Notes: a model not told the origin generated them from the letters alone. 64,000 nt of DNA from Pacificimonas sp036351775 (GCA_036351775.1 JAZBPX010000028.1:59397-123396); one strand, 5' to 3'. Shown: positions 52,483 through 60,720, counted from the first letter of the stretch. Numbers and translations are program-made.

Positions 52483-52742
52483 GCAGCCTGCTGGCTTTCG
52501 ATCTGCCGGGACAGCGCCTTGATATCGTCGACGGTAACATTCTCATGGACCTCGCCCCGGTCAGCCTGGTCCAGGCCGTCCTTGATGACGGCGCGGAGGT
52601 GGTCGAGTTTTTGTTCCTCGTCATGGACGCGGCGGAGGGCGTCGCGAATGACCTCCGTAGCGCTGGCGAAGCGGCCGGTGGCGACGCGGTCCTTGATCCA
52701 TTTTTCCCAGTAAGGGCCGAGGCTGACGCTTGTGGTGGCCAT
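52479..52742 (-). CDS. ParD/CopG-family antitoxin
   Basis: An 87-residue ribbon-helix-helix protein. TSVSLGPYWEKWIKDRVATG, then FASATEVIRDALRRVHDEE is the DNA-binding part; the C-terminal acidic tail (VHENVTVDDIKALSRQIES) would wrap the toxin. The ATG at 52742 has AAGGAGCC upstream and is preferred over one at 52793. ParD proteins repress their own operon, which here may also include pyrC. Confidence 0.88.
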   Translation of the reverse strand: MATTSVSLGPYWEKWIKDRVATGRFASATEVIRDALRRVHDEEQKLDHLRAVIKDGLDQADRGEVHENVTVDDIKALSRQIESQQAA

Positions 52743-52888
52743 GAGGGGGGCTCCTTGTGAGGCCGGCGGTCGGTATTCTTCGCTGATATTCATTCTGAAT
52801 ATAGCGCGGGCGCATTGCCGCGTCTAAGGCTTTCGCCCAAAGGCGGCACCGTACCGCCGAATATGCCTTTGGGGGAGGGTGCCAGACC

Positions 52889-54502
52889 ATGGCCGACACG
52901 ACGAGTTCCGACCATCCGGCCTATGACGATCCGGACGCGATCGATCCGCAGCGGGACCGGCTGGTCATCACGGCGAGTTCGCTCGGCACCGTGTTCGAAT
53001 GGTATGATTTCTTCGTCTACGGCACGCTCGCCGCGCTGCTGGGGCGGATGTTCTTCCAGGTGGAATCGGAGACGCTGGGGTTCCTTCTCAGCCTGCTGAC
53101 CTTTGCCGCCGGGTTCCTGGTGCGGCCGCTGGGCGCGGTGGTGTTCGGTTACCTCGGCGACAAGATCGGGCGAAAATACACCTTCCTCGTCACCATTACA
53201 TTGATGGGCGTGGCGACGGCGGCGGTGGGCATCCTGCCGACCTATGCGACGATCGGCGTGTGGGCGCCGATCATCCTCATTATCCTGAGGCTGGTGCAGG
53301 GCCTGGCGCTGGGCGGCGAATATGGCGGCGCGGCGATTTATGTTGCGGAGCACGCCCCGCCGGAGAAGCGCGGCTTTTACACAGGCTTTATTCAGGTGTC
53401 GGTGACGGGCGGGTTCCTCCTGGCGCTGGTGGTCGTGATCGGGTCGACCTGGCTGGTGGGCGAGGAGGCGTTCAACGACTGGGGCTGGCGCATCCCGTTC
53501 CTGTTCTCGATCTTCCTCCTCGCGATCAGCCTGTATATCCGGCTTAAGCTCAACGAGAGCCCGGTCTTCCAGAAGATGAAGGCGGAGGGGCGGGCGGCGC
53601 AGAACCCCTTAAAGGAAACGTTCAACAGCGCGAAGAATGTGAAGCTGATCTTCATCGCGCTGTTCGGCATCGCGGCGGGCCTGACGGTGATCTGGTACAA
53701 CGCGCAGTTCTACACGCTCTACTTCCTGCAGGGCGCGAGCCAGGTATCGGAGGCGGACGCGCGCAACATCATCGCCTTCGGCGTCCTGATCGCAGCGCCG
53801 AGCTTCGTCTTCTTCGGCTGGCTGTCGGACAAGGTCGGTCGGCGGAAGGTGATCTGCACCGGCTATGCCGCGACGCTGATCCTGCTGTTTCCGATCTACT
53901 GGCTGATGGCCGACGCGGCGAACCCGGAGCTGATGCGGGCCATGGACGAGAACCCGGTCACCGTCGCGCTGCCCGCGGACTGTAATTACGAACCCTTTGC
54001 CGGGGAGCAGGACGGCGACTGCGAACGGGCGCTGGAATGGCTGGCGGCCAACGGGATCGACTATACGACCTTCCCGTCGGAAACCTTCCAGGTGAACATC
54101 GGCGAGCGGCTGGGTGTGCAGGGCTATGATCCGGACGGTATGCGGGCAGCGCTGACCGAGGCGGGTTACCCGGCGGCGAGTGATCCGGAGACGCGCAGCG
54201 TCTGGATCATGCTGCTGTGCGTGGCGGTGCTGGGCGTGCTGGCGGGCGCGACCTACGGCCCGGTCGCGGCAACGCTGGTGGAGCTGTTCCCGGCGAAGAT
54301 CCGCTATACCAGCCTGTCGATCCCCTACCATTTCGGGGCCGGGGTGTTCGGCGGCCTGCTGCCGGTCATCAGCCAGTATATCGTGGTATCGACCGGCGGG
54401 ATCTTCGCCGGGCTATGGTACACCTGGATCATCACGGCGATCGCGCTGTTCACGGCGTTCTTCTTCCTGCCGGAACGGACGGGGTCGGATATTTCGGGGT
54501 AG
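52889..54502 (+). CDS. MHS-family MFS transporter (ProP/KgtP-like) with enlarged loop
   Basis: A 537-residue proton symporter-type protein of the metabolite:H+ symporter family. ASSLGTVFEWYDFFVYGTLA at the start and GYLGDKIGRKYTFLVTI are diagnostic; RLVQGLALGGEYGGAAIYVA is the family motif. About 90 extra residues (roughly 340-430) form a soluble loop between two helices with Cys in PADCNYEP and GDCERAL. Likely substrates are organic acids, betaine or proline; the sequence does not decide. Confidence 0.92.
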   Translation: MADTTSSDHPAYDDPDAIDPQRDRLVITASSLGTVFEWYDFFVYGTLAALLGRMFFQVESETLGFLLSLLTFAAGFLVRPLGAVVFGYLGDKIGRKYTFLVTITLMGVATAAVGILPTYATIGVWAPIILIILRLVQGLALGGEYGGAAIYVAEHAPPEKRGFYTGFIQVSVTGGFLLALVVVIGSTWLVGEEAFNDWGWRIPFLFSIFLLAISLYIRLKLNESPVFQKMKAEGRAAQNPLKETFNSAKNVKLIFIALFGIAAGLTVIWYNAQFYTLYFLQGASQVSEADARNIIAFGVLIAAPSFVFFGWLSDKVGRRKVICTGYAATLILLFPIYWLMADAANPELMRAMDENPVTVALPADCNYEPFAGEQDGDCERALEWLAANGIDYTTFPSETFQVNIGERLGVQGYDPDGMRAALTEAGYPAASDPETRSVWIMLLCVAVLGVLAGATYGPVAATLVELFPAKIRYTSLSIPYHFGAGVFGGLLPVISQYIVVSTGGIFAGLWYTWIITAIALFTAFFFLPERTGSDISG

Positions 54503-54512
54503 TCGGTTGAAA

Positions 54513-54537
54513 GCAGCGCCGGGTCTTTCCGCGCTGC
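54513..54537. terminator. Candidate bidirectional hairpin between convergent genes
   Basis: GCAGCGC (54513-54519), 11-base loop, GCGCTGC (54531-54537). It fills the gap between the MHS transporter stop and the convergent M23 peptidase stop. There is no clear T-run, so it would be a weak terminator. Confidence 0.4.
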
Positions 54538-55458
54538 CTATTCGATCACGAAACGCTGTCCCCGGACCGGGAAACGGCCATCGAAGGTTAGGTGAAGTGG
54601 CTGCCCAGACAGCAGCGGTCCGGACTTGGGCATGCGCTGGGCATGAACATGGAGGTGCGGCTCTCCCGTCTGTCCCGAATTTCCCACCGACCCGAGCGGC
54701 TGACCGACAGTCACGAGATCGCCCTTGTTCACGAGAATACTGCCCCGCTGCAGATGCGCAAGCAGGACCCCGACTTCGCCGCACTGAAGGACAACGTGGT
54801 TACCTTCGATCATCTCCTGGTCGGTGAGCGGGACCGGCATGTCGCGGCGGTCGTCCTCGGTTCGCAGCACGTCCCCGCTGCAGGGCGACAGAACCGGGTC
54901 GCCAAAAATCGCGTAACGCGCCGGATCGCGAGGGCGCCATCGATCGGCGCGAAATCCGAAGTTATCAACCTCCACCAGATCGACCGCAAAGCTCTGGCCA
55001 TGATAGGCGCGCTGGCGCACGGTGACCGGGTTGAGCGTAAGGAAATGGGCGTTCACCGTGGCGGTGGCACCGCCGTTGACGATCAGGTAGGTTCCCGCTG
55101 CCAACGGAAAAGACAGATCGACCGTTTCAGGCGGTGCTTGGCGGCCACGATAGGCATCGGCAAGCATCGTTCCAGACCAGATACCCAAAGCCAGAAACAG
55201 CGCTGTACCGACCCAGCCGGAGATGCTGCCGGGCAGGGTATCGGGAATGCGGGGCAGACGCGCCAGCCGGACGATGGCGAAGACGGCATAGATCACAAGG
55301 AAGACGATCGGAGTCCACCATGGCGGCACGATCCACATCGCCACAAGCGCAAGCGCGGCAAGCGCGGCCCCCGTTCCGAACACGAGTGCAATAAGTTCGA
55401 CGCGAGACTGGAACCGCCTGACCGCAAGCATCGCCAGCAGCATGAGGGGGATTGCCAC
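54538..55458 (-). CDS. M23-family (LytM-type) metallopeptidase with membrane domain
   Basis: At least 306 residues. The N-terminal ~110 residues hold three or four membrane helices. The C-terminal domain has the M23 zinc pattern YHGQSFAVDLVEVD, then LAHLQRGSILVNKGD, and ends with GEPHLHVHAQ (HxH near 268-272). Such enzymes cut peptidoglycan cross-links or related peptides. The first ordinary start codon is a GTG at 55458 without a visible ribosome-binding site. An ATA codon at 55494 has better context and would lengthen the first helix by 12 residues (see findings). Confidence 0.85.
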   Translation of the reverse strand: MAIPLMLLAMLAVRRFQSRVELIALVFGTGAALAALALVAMWIVPPWWTPIVFLVIYAVFAIVRLARLPRIPDTLPGSISGWVGTALFLALGIWSGTMLADAYRGRQAPPETVDLSFPLAAGTYLIVNGGATATVNAHFLTLNPVTVRQRAYHGQSFAVDLVEVDNFGFRADRWRPRDPARYAIFGDPVLSPCSGDVLRTEDDRRDMPVPLTDQEMIEGNHVVLQCGEVGVLLAHLQRGSILVNKGDLVTVGQPLGSVGNSGQTGEPHLHVHAQRMPKSGPLLSGQPLHLTFDGRFPVRGQRFVIE

Positions 55459-55490
55459 CTGAACGATGATGCCGAGAAGGTCGCCTTCGT

Positions 55491-55607
55491 TTATCCTTCA
55501 TCTCCCGCGCGCTTGGGTCCGGCATGGTTCATGCCGAGGGGCACCGGCCCAATCCGGAAATCGTCGTTTATCAGGCGAGGACTGAATTCGCCAAGTTTCC
55601 ACTGCAT
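55491..55607 (-). CDS. Possible 38-residue leader peptide ahead of the M23 peptidase
   Basis: An open frame of 38 codons. The protein starts MQWKLGEFSPRLINDDFRIG and continues PVPLGMNHAGPKRAGDEG. It has GAGGGGAGGG directly before the ATG. Its TAA overlaps a possible ATA start of the M23 gene (ATAA), similar to the ATGA junctions common in this window. The peptide is polar, with no signal or helix. It may be a translated leader or chance. Confidence 0.35.
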   Translation of the reverse strand: MQWKLGEFSPRLINDDFRIGPVPLGMNHAGPKRAGDEG

Positions 55608-55676
55608 CCCTCCCCTCAAGAGTAGGAGAAAAGCTCGGCGCGCACGTTAGGGTCGGCGTTCTTGAGGGAGAAGTCG

Positions 55677-56780
55677 ATGCCGGGTCCGCTGGACGGGGTG
55701 AAGGTGCTGGATTTCGGGCAGGTCGTGTCGGCACCGATGGGAGCGATGTGGCTGGCCGAGCAGGGGGCCGAGGTCATCAAGGTCGAGGGGCCGCAGGGCG
55801 ATCCCATGCGCCGCAATCCGCCGCAGAAGAACGGCCTGAGCTCGCTCTATGCCGGGGTGAACCGCGGCAAGACGCTGGAGGAACTGGACCTTGGCGATCC
55901 GGCGTCGAAGGAGCGGCTGGCGGAGCTGATCCGCTGGGCGGACGTGCTGATCCAGAATTTTCGGCCGGGCGTCGCGGAGCGGCTGGGGCTGGGATGGGAG
56001 ACGGCGCAGGCGCTGAACGACCGGCTGATCTATATTTCCGTGTCGGGCTTCGGGCCGGACGGGCCCTACTCCGGCCAGCGCGTCTATGACATGGCGGTGC
56101 AGGCGGTCAGCGGCATGGCGCACGCGCAGGGCATCGCGAGCGGCAAGCCCACGCTGATGGCCGGGATCGTCGTCGACAAGGTGACCAGCCTGAACGTCGC
56201 CCAGTCGGCCTGCGCCGCGCTGTACGAGCGCGAGCAGAGCGGCAGGGGCCAGCATATCGAGATCGCCATGCTGGATGCGGCGCTGGCCTTTCACTGGCCG
56301 GACGGGTTCTGGAACGAGGCGTTCGTCGAGCCGGCCGACCCGTTCCCGCCCTATGCGAAGCTGAACAAGCCGCTGCCCGCGAAAGACGGTGCGGTCATCA
56401 TCGGTGCGATGCAGTACAAGGAGGCGGTGGCGCTGGTCCGCGCGGTCGGCGTGCCGGACATGATGGACGATCCGAAGTTCGCGACGATGAAGGACTGGGC
56501 CGCGAACGGGAAGGAATTCTGGCGGACGCTCGCAGGGATCATCGCCGACACGCCGGTCGAGACGCTGCGCGAAGGGTTCATCCGGGAAGAAGCGATCGGC
56601 GCGGTGATTACCGCGGCGGAGGACGTGCTGACCGATCCGCAGGTGGTGCACCGGCAGCTGGTGCAGACCTATGATCAGCCGGGCGTGGGACCGATGTACG
56701 CGCCGCGCCATCCGCCGCGTTTCTCGCGGACACCGGCGCGGGGGGCGATGCCGGTGCCGATGCCGAAGGGGGCTTCGTAA
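55677..56780 (+). CDS. CaiB/BaiF-family (class III) CoA-transferase
   Basis: A 367-residue class III CoA-transferase that moves CoA between acyl groups. The pattern is MPGPLDGVKVLDFGQVVSAP at the start, then GAEVIKVEGPQGDPMR, the conserved block YDMAVQAVSGMAHA with the catalytic-type Asp, and HIEIAMLDAALAF. The ATG at 55677 has GAGGGAG upstream; a TTG at 55662 is less likely. With the acyl-CoA dehydrogenase at 59510 it may serve acyl-CoA metabolism, but donor and acceptor are unknown. Confidence 0.9.
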   Translation: MPGPLDGVKVLDFGQVVSAPMGAMWLAEQGAEVIKVEGPQGDPMRRNPPQKNGLSSLYAGVNRGKTLEELDLGDPASKERLAELIRWADVLIQNFRPGVAERLGLGWETAQALNDRLIYISVSGFGPDGPYSGQRVYDMAVQAVSGMAHAQGIASGKPTLMAGIVVDKVTSLNVAQSACAALYEREQSGRGQHIEIAMLDAALAFHWPDGFWNEAFVEPADPFPPYAKLNKPLPAKDGAVIIGAMQYKEAVALVRAVGVPDMMDDPKFATMKDWAANGKEFWRTLAGIIADTPVETLREGFIREEAIGAVITAAEDVLTDPQVVHRQLVQTYDQPGVGPMYAPRHPPRFSRTPARGAMPVPMPKGAS

Positions 56781-57108
56781 GCTGGGAGACGGATCGCTGC
56801 GGACGCCGGACGGGCGCTACCTGGTTTTGCGGGGACGGCTCTGGCGGACGTCGAACCCGGCGCTCGCGGAGGAGGAGCGGCAACGGCTGGTCGATACGCT
56901 GATGGATGCCCGGCGGGCGGTTGGGGCGGCGAAGCGGGCGAACGACAAGGCAGCGGAGAAGGCTGCGCGTGCGGCGGTTCATGCCGCGAAGGTTGCGCTG
57001 GGAGAGCGCGGGCCGGTCTGGTGGACCGACGGCGCGCCGGACGAGAACCGGAAAATGGCGAAGAGTTCGAGCTACGCCGACTGGTGGGCCGAACAGGAGG
57101 GGGACTGA
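56671..57108 (+). CDS. Small conserved protein of unknown function (start uncertain)
   Basis: The conserved part begins near base 56797 (TPDGRYLVLRGRLWRTSNPA). A helical stretch follows (QRLVDTLMDARRAVGAAKRA), then KVALGERGPVWWTDGAPDEN and YADWWAEQEGD at the end. I know this pattern only as hypothetical proteins. The frame is open back to an ATG at 56671 inside the CoA-transferase gene, but the Arg/Cys-rich residues encoded there look like a shadow. No good ATG/GTG/TTG sits at the natural N-terminus, so the true start is unclear, possibly a CTG at 56785. It ends 2 bases before the methyltransferase gene. Confidence 0.65.
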   Translation: MISRAWDRCTRRAIRRVSRGHRRGGRCRCRCRRGLRKLGDGSLRTPDGRYLVLRGRLWRTSNPALAEEERQRLVDTLMDARRAVGAAKRANDKAAEKAARAAVHAAKVALGERGPVWWTDGAPDENRKMAKSSSYADWWAEQEGD

Positions 57109-57110
57109 TC

Positions 57111-57734
57111 ATGGGCTTCTACCGCGACCGCATCCTGCCGTGGATGATCGACAAGGCCTGCGGCGTGCCGGAATTCGCGGCGGAGCGGGCCGCGATCGTG
57201 CCGCGTGCCAGCGGGCGCGTGCTCGACATCGGTATCGGGACGGGGCTGAACATTCCCTTCTACGACTGGAGCCGGGTGACGAGCCTGGCCGGCATCGATC
57301 CGTGCGCCAAAAGCCTGTCGATGGCGGCGGAAGCCGCGCGAGAGAACGGCGTCGAGGTCGAGCTGATCGAGGCCGGCGGAGAGGCGATCCCGCTGCCGGA
57401 TGGCAGCATCGACACGGTCGTCCTGACCTATGTGTTGTGCACGGTGCCGGACGTGGCGGGCACGCTGGCGGAGGCGCGGCGGGTTCTGAAACCGGGCGGA
57501 ACGCTGCTCTACGCCGAACATGTGCGCGCGCCGGAGCGGGGCATCGCGAAATGGCAGGACCGGCTGCGGCGGCCCTGGGCCGTGGTCGGCGGCGGCTGCC
57601 AGCTGAACCGCGATACCGAGGCGATGATCCGGCGGTCCGGCTTCGACGGCGACGAGATGACCCTGCGCAAAGTGCCGAGGATGATGCCGCTGGTGGCGTG
57701 GCAGGCGCGGGGATCGGTGACGGCGGCGGGTTAG
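57111..57734 (+). CDS. Class I SAM-dependent methyltransferase (UbiE/type 11-like)
   Basis: A 207-residue methyltransferase. The SAM loop is VLDIGIGTGLNIPFYDW, motif II SLAGIDPCAKSL, then LPDGSIDTVVLTYVLCTVPD and LKPGGTLLYAEHVRAPE. The N-terminus GFYRDRILPWMIDKACG matches a branch often annotated only as class I methyltransferase. The ATG at 57111 has AGGAGGGGG upstream. Substrate unknown. Confidence 0.9.
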   Translation: MGFYRDRILPWMIDKACGVPEFAAERAAIVPRASGRVLDIGIGTGLNIPFYDWSRVTSLAGIDPCAKSLSMAAEAARENGVEVELIEAGGEAIPLPDGSIDTVVLTYVLCTVPDVAGTLAEARRVLKPGGTLLYAEHVRAPERGIAKWQDRLRRPWAVVGGGCQLNRDTEAMIRRSGFDGDEMTLRKVPRMMPLVAWQARGSVTAAG

Positions 57735-57766
57735 GCAGGGGATATAACAGCGCGCTAAACGATAAG

Positions 57767-57808
57767 TACATAGACGCCTATTGACTAATACATAGACGGC
57801 TATATTAA
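57767..57808 (+). promoter_or_regulatory. Promoter and operator candidate of the nitroreductase-marR operon
   Basis: Two 15-bp direct repeats, TACATAGACGCCTAT (57767-57781) and TACATAGACGGCTAT (57789-57803), differ by one base and are 22 bp apart, two helical turns. Each contains the small palindrome ATAG-N4-CTAT. They flank a TTGACT (57781-57786) with TATTAA (57803-57808) 16 bases later, a reasonable -35/-10 pair. A regulator bound here would block the promoter; the MarR protein encoded at 58982 is the obvious candidate. Confidence 0.65.
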
Positions 57809-57833
57809 TATCGCATCTCGAGCGGAGGATGCG

Positions 57834-58985
57834 ATGAACAGGCGGCAAATCTTGAAGGGTGGTGGCGCGGCGGCGCTGGTGTTCGTGGCGGGCGGGTCGG
57901 CGTGGCTGATGACACGCAGCACGGCGGATGCCCGCGCGCCGTGGCAGGCGGCAAATGATGATTATGACGATCCGCGCATCGCGGCGCTGCATTATGCGAT
58001 CCTGGCGCCGAACCCGCACAACCGGCAGCCTTGGCTGGTCGAGCTGGTCGGTGAGGACCGGCTGCGCGTCCATGCCGACCCGGACCGGATGCTGCCGCAC
58101 ACCGATCCGCCGAACCGGCAGATTACCATCGGCTTTGGCGCGTTTCTTGAGATGCTGCGGATGGCGGCGGCGACGAACGGTTTCCGCGCGGTCGTCACGC
58201 CCTTCCCGGGCGGCGCGAACGAGGCGCGGCTGGACGGGCGGCCGATTGCGGATGTGCGTTTTGTGCGCGGCGGCGCGGCGGCGGACCCGCTGTTCGCCCA
58301 TGCGCTCGAACGGCGGACGAACAAGGAGGCCTATGACACGGCGCGTCCGGCACCCGATGCTGATTTGGCAGCGATAGCCGACACGATGGAGGCGGGGCAG
58401 GGCCTGTCGCTGCGCTGGACCAGCGCGCCAGCGGAGGTGGCCGAACTCGCCCGCATCGCCAAAGCCGGCTTTCAGGTCGAGACGAAGCTGCCCCGTACGA
58501 TGGAGGAAAGCATCAAGCTGATGCGCTTTGGGGCGGGCGAGATCAACGCGAACCCCGATGGCATCGACATAGGCGGGGCCATGATGGAGGTGGGCCACCT
58601 TGCCGGCGTCGTCACGGCAGACGCCCTGCGCGATCCAGCCAGCATGGCCACCGCCGAAAGCGACCGGATGTATAACAGTATGATCGACAGTGCGCCGACA
58701 TGGGGCTGGCTGGTGAGCCGGTCGAACACCCGTTTTGACCAGCTGAACACGGGCGCGGCGTGGCTGCGGATGCAGTTGGCGGCGACAGAGGCGGGCATTA
58801 ACATGCACCCGATGAGCCAGGTCTTGCAGGAATTTCCGGAGATGGCGCCGCTTTACCGCGAGTTTCACGAGACCGTGGGCGTCGAGGCACCGTCGCGGGT
58901 GCAAGGGCTGTTCCGGTTCGGCTATGGTCCCGACGTGGCCGCGTCCCCGCGCTGGCCGCTGGAAACGAGGATGATGCGCGTTTGA
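57834..58985 (+). CDS. Acg-type nitroreductase-family protein with Tat-like signal
   Basis: A 383-residue FMN-binding nitroreductase-like protein of the long (Acg) type, which carries two half-domains. It starts MNRRQILKGGGAAALVFVAG, a twin-arginine-like signal, so it is probably exported folded with its flavin. Features are LHYAILAPNPHNRQPWLVEL, ERRTNKEAYDTARP and a C-terminal LFRFGYGP. It overlaps the MarR gene by TTGA, and a strong operator-like repeat pair lies upstream. The substrate (quinone, nitro compound or stress electrophile) is not known. Confidence 0.82.
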   Translation: MNRRQILKGGGAAALVFVAGGSAWLMTRSTADARAPWQAANDDYDDPRIAALHYAILAPNPHNRQPWLVELVGEDRLRVHADPDRMLPHTDPPNRQITIGFGAFLEMLRMAAATNGFRAVVTPFPGGANEARLDGRPIADVRFVRGGAAADPLFAHALERRTNKEAYDTARPAPDADLAAIADTMEAGQGLSLRWTSAPAEVAELARIAKAGFQVETKLPRTMEESIKLMRFGAGEINANPDGIDIGGAMMEVGHLAGVVTADALRDPASMATAESDRMYNSMIDSAPTWGWLVSRSNTRFDQLNTGAAWLRMQLAATEAGINMHPMSQVLQEFPEMAPLYREFHETVGVEAPSRVQGLFRFGYGPDVAASPRWPLETRMMRV

Positions 58986-59452
58986 CCAAGACCAGTCCCG
59001 TCAGACCGAAGAACCTGGCGGGTGACCCGGTCCCGGTTCAGGCGCTGCGCGAAATTTCGATTATCTCGCATATCGCCGACGTCGCGTTCCAGCGCATGCT
59101 GCCGGAGGGGCTGACGACGGCGCAGTTCAGTGTGCTGAACCGGCTGGAGCGGCTCAAGAAGCGCGAAACCATCGGCGAGATGGCGCGCGCCTTTCGCGTG
59201 GCGCAGCCGACGATGAGTTCGACGGTGGCGAAGCTGGAGGCGAAGGGGCTGGTCGCGCTCGAACCCGATCCAACGGACGGACGTGTGCGCTACGTTGTCG
59301 GAACCGAAGCGGGGCGCGCGATCCGGGCCGCCGGGATCGAGAAACAGGTCGAGGAGCTGAAGTCCGTCGGCGATGCCCTGACGGCGGCGGACTGGGAGCA
59401 GCTGCTGACCCTGTCCGCGACACTGCGCGCCTGGTTCGACGACCGGGTCTAG
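58982..59452 (+). CDS. MarR-family transcriptional regulator
   Basis: A 156-residue winged-helix protein: LTTAQFSVLNRLERLKKRET, then IGEMARAFRVAQPTMSSTVA for the recognition helix and EPDPTDGRVRYVVGTEAGRA for the wing. The start is a TTG whose bases overlap the nitroreductase stop (TTGA), so the two are co-translated. It probably controls its own operon through the repeats at 57767-57803. Confidence 0.87.
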   Translation: MTKTSPVRPKNLAGDPVPVQALREISIISHIADVAFQRMLPEGLTTAQFSVLNRLERLKKRETIGEMARAFRVAQPTMSSTVAKLEAKGLVALEPDPTDGRVRYVVGTEAGRAIRAAGIEKQVEELKSVGDALTAADWEQLLTLSATLRAWFDDRV

Positions 59453-59509
59453 CGCACCCGCGTCTAATCGCCAGTAGCGGCGGGCGCGGCGGCGTCTAGA
59501 TTTACTCCC

Positions 59510-60673
59510 ATGAAATTCGAACTTGATGAAGAGCACCGGATGCTTGCCGATCTGGCGGAGCGGTTCGTGCGCGATCATGTCTACCCGCTGGAGGCGGCCG
59601 TGCTGGCGCGCGATGCGGCGGGGCAGGGCAGCTATCTGAACGCCGAGGAGCTGGCGGAGCTGGGACGCGTCTCGAAGGAATTGGGCCTGTGGTCGCTTGA
59701 CGCACCGGAGGAAGTGGGCGGCATGGCGCTGCCTTATGTGGCGCTGGTCGCGGTGAACGAGGCGATGGGGTCGAGCGCGGTGCAATATCACCTGCCGCCC
59801 GATTCACCGAACCTGAGGATGCTGCTGGCGGCCGCGAAGGGCAAGCAGGTCGAAGCCTATCTGGAACCCTATGCGCGCGGCGAGACGGTGTCGGCCATCG
59901 GCATTTCGGAGCCGGGGGCGGGTGCCGATCCGCGCGGAATGAAAACGCGCGCCGTCTATGACGAGGCGGCGGACGAGTGGATCATCAACGGGCGCAAGAT
60001 CTGGATCACGCGGGCGGACGAGGCGGACTTTACCATCCTGATGGCGGTCACGGACCCGGATACGCGGGCGATGTCGGCCTTTCTGGTGGACAGGGATACG
60101 CCGGGCTTCGAGGTGCTGCGGCAGATCCCGATGCTGGGCGGCGAATATACCTATGAAGTCGTGCTGGAAGATTGCCGGGTGCCGGGCTGGAAACTGCTGG
60201 GCGAAGAGGGCGGCGGCTTTGCGCCCATGCAGGTGCGGCTGGGTACGCGGCGAATGGAGATGGCGGCCTGGGCCATCGGCGCGGCGCGGCGCGCGCTTGA
60301 GATGATGACCGACTATGCCGAGCAGCGGACGGTGTTCGGCTCGACGCTGGCGCAGAAGCAGGCGGTGCAGTGGTGGGTCGCGGACGGCGCGGCGCAGATC
60401 CACGCCGCGCGCCTGATGGCCTATGACTGCGCATGGAAGCTGGACGAGGGGCGCGATGTGCGGTCGGAGATTTCCATGCTGAAGATCTTCGCGACCGAGA
60501 TGGCGCAAGGGGTGATCGACAATGCGATGCAGTGTTTCGGCGCGATGGGCATGACGAAGGAACTGCCGCTGCAGATGCTGGCCGGGCGGGTGCGGAACAT
60601 GCGCATCTACGACGGGCCGAGCGAGGTGCACCGGATGGTGGTGGCGCGGAACCTGATGGACACGCGGGGGTAG
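59510..60673 (+). CDS. Acyl-CoA dehydrogenase family protein (ACAD10/11-like C-terminus)
   Basis: A 387-residue flavoprotein with an acyl-CoA dehydrogenase fold: AIGISEPGAGADPRG (flavin loop), WIINGRKIWITRAD, GTRRMEMAAWAIGAARRALE and QCFGAMGMTKELPLQ. At the usual catalytic position the sequence reads YDGPSEVHRMV, with Asp where many members have Glu in YEGT; this resembles the ACAD10/11 group. Two GCGTCTA motifs lie just upstream. It probably oxidises a branched or hydroxylated acyl-CoA. Confidence 0.9.
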   Translation: MKFELDEEHRMLADLAERFVRDHVYPLEAAVLARDAAGQGSYLNAEELAELGRVSKELGLWSLDAPEEVGGMALPYVALVAVNEAMGSSAVQYHLPPDSPNLRMLLAAAKGKQVEAYLEPYARGETVSAIGISEPGAGADPRGMKTRAVYDEAADEWIINGRKIWITRADEADFTILMAVTDPDTRAMSAFLVDRDTPGFEVLRQIPMLGGEYTYEVVLEDCRVPGWKLLGEEGGGFAPMQVRLGTRRMEMAAWAIGAARRALEMMTDYAEQRTVFGSTLAQKQAVQWWVADGAAQIHAARLMAYDCAWKLDEGRDVRSEISMLKIFATEMAQGVIDNAMQCFGAMGMTKELPLQMLAGRVRNMRIYDGPSEVHRMVVARNLMDTRG

Positions 60674-60720
60674 GGGGGGAGCCAGCTGGCCTCCTTGTCT
60701 GTTCGCCCTTGCACACCGCC

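Noticed and set aside
57072..58904. Long minus-strand open frame (about 610 codons) across the methyltransferase and nitroreductase genes
   Set aside because: It runs through the promoter gap at 57735-57833 and reads as Arg/His-rich shadow sequence; both plus-strand genes have clear family motifs.
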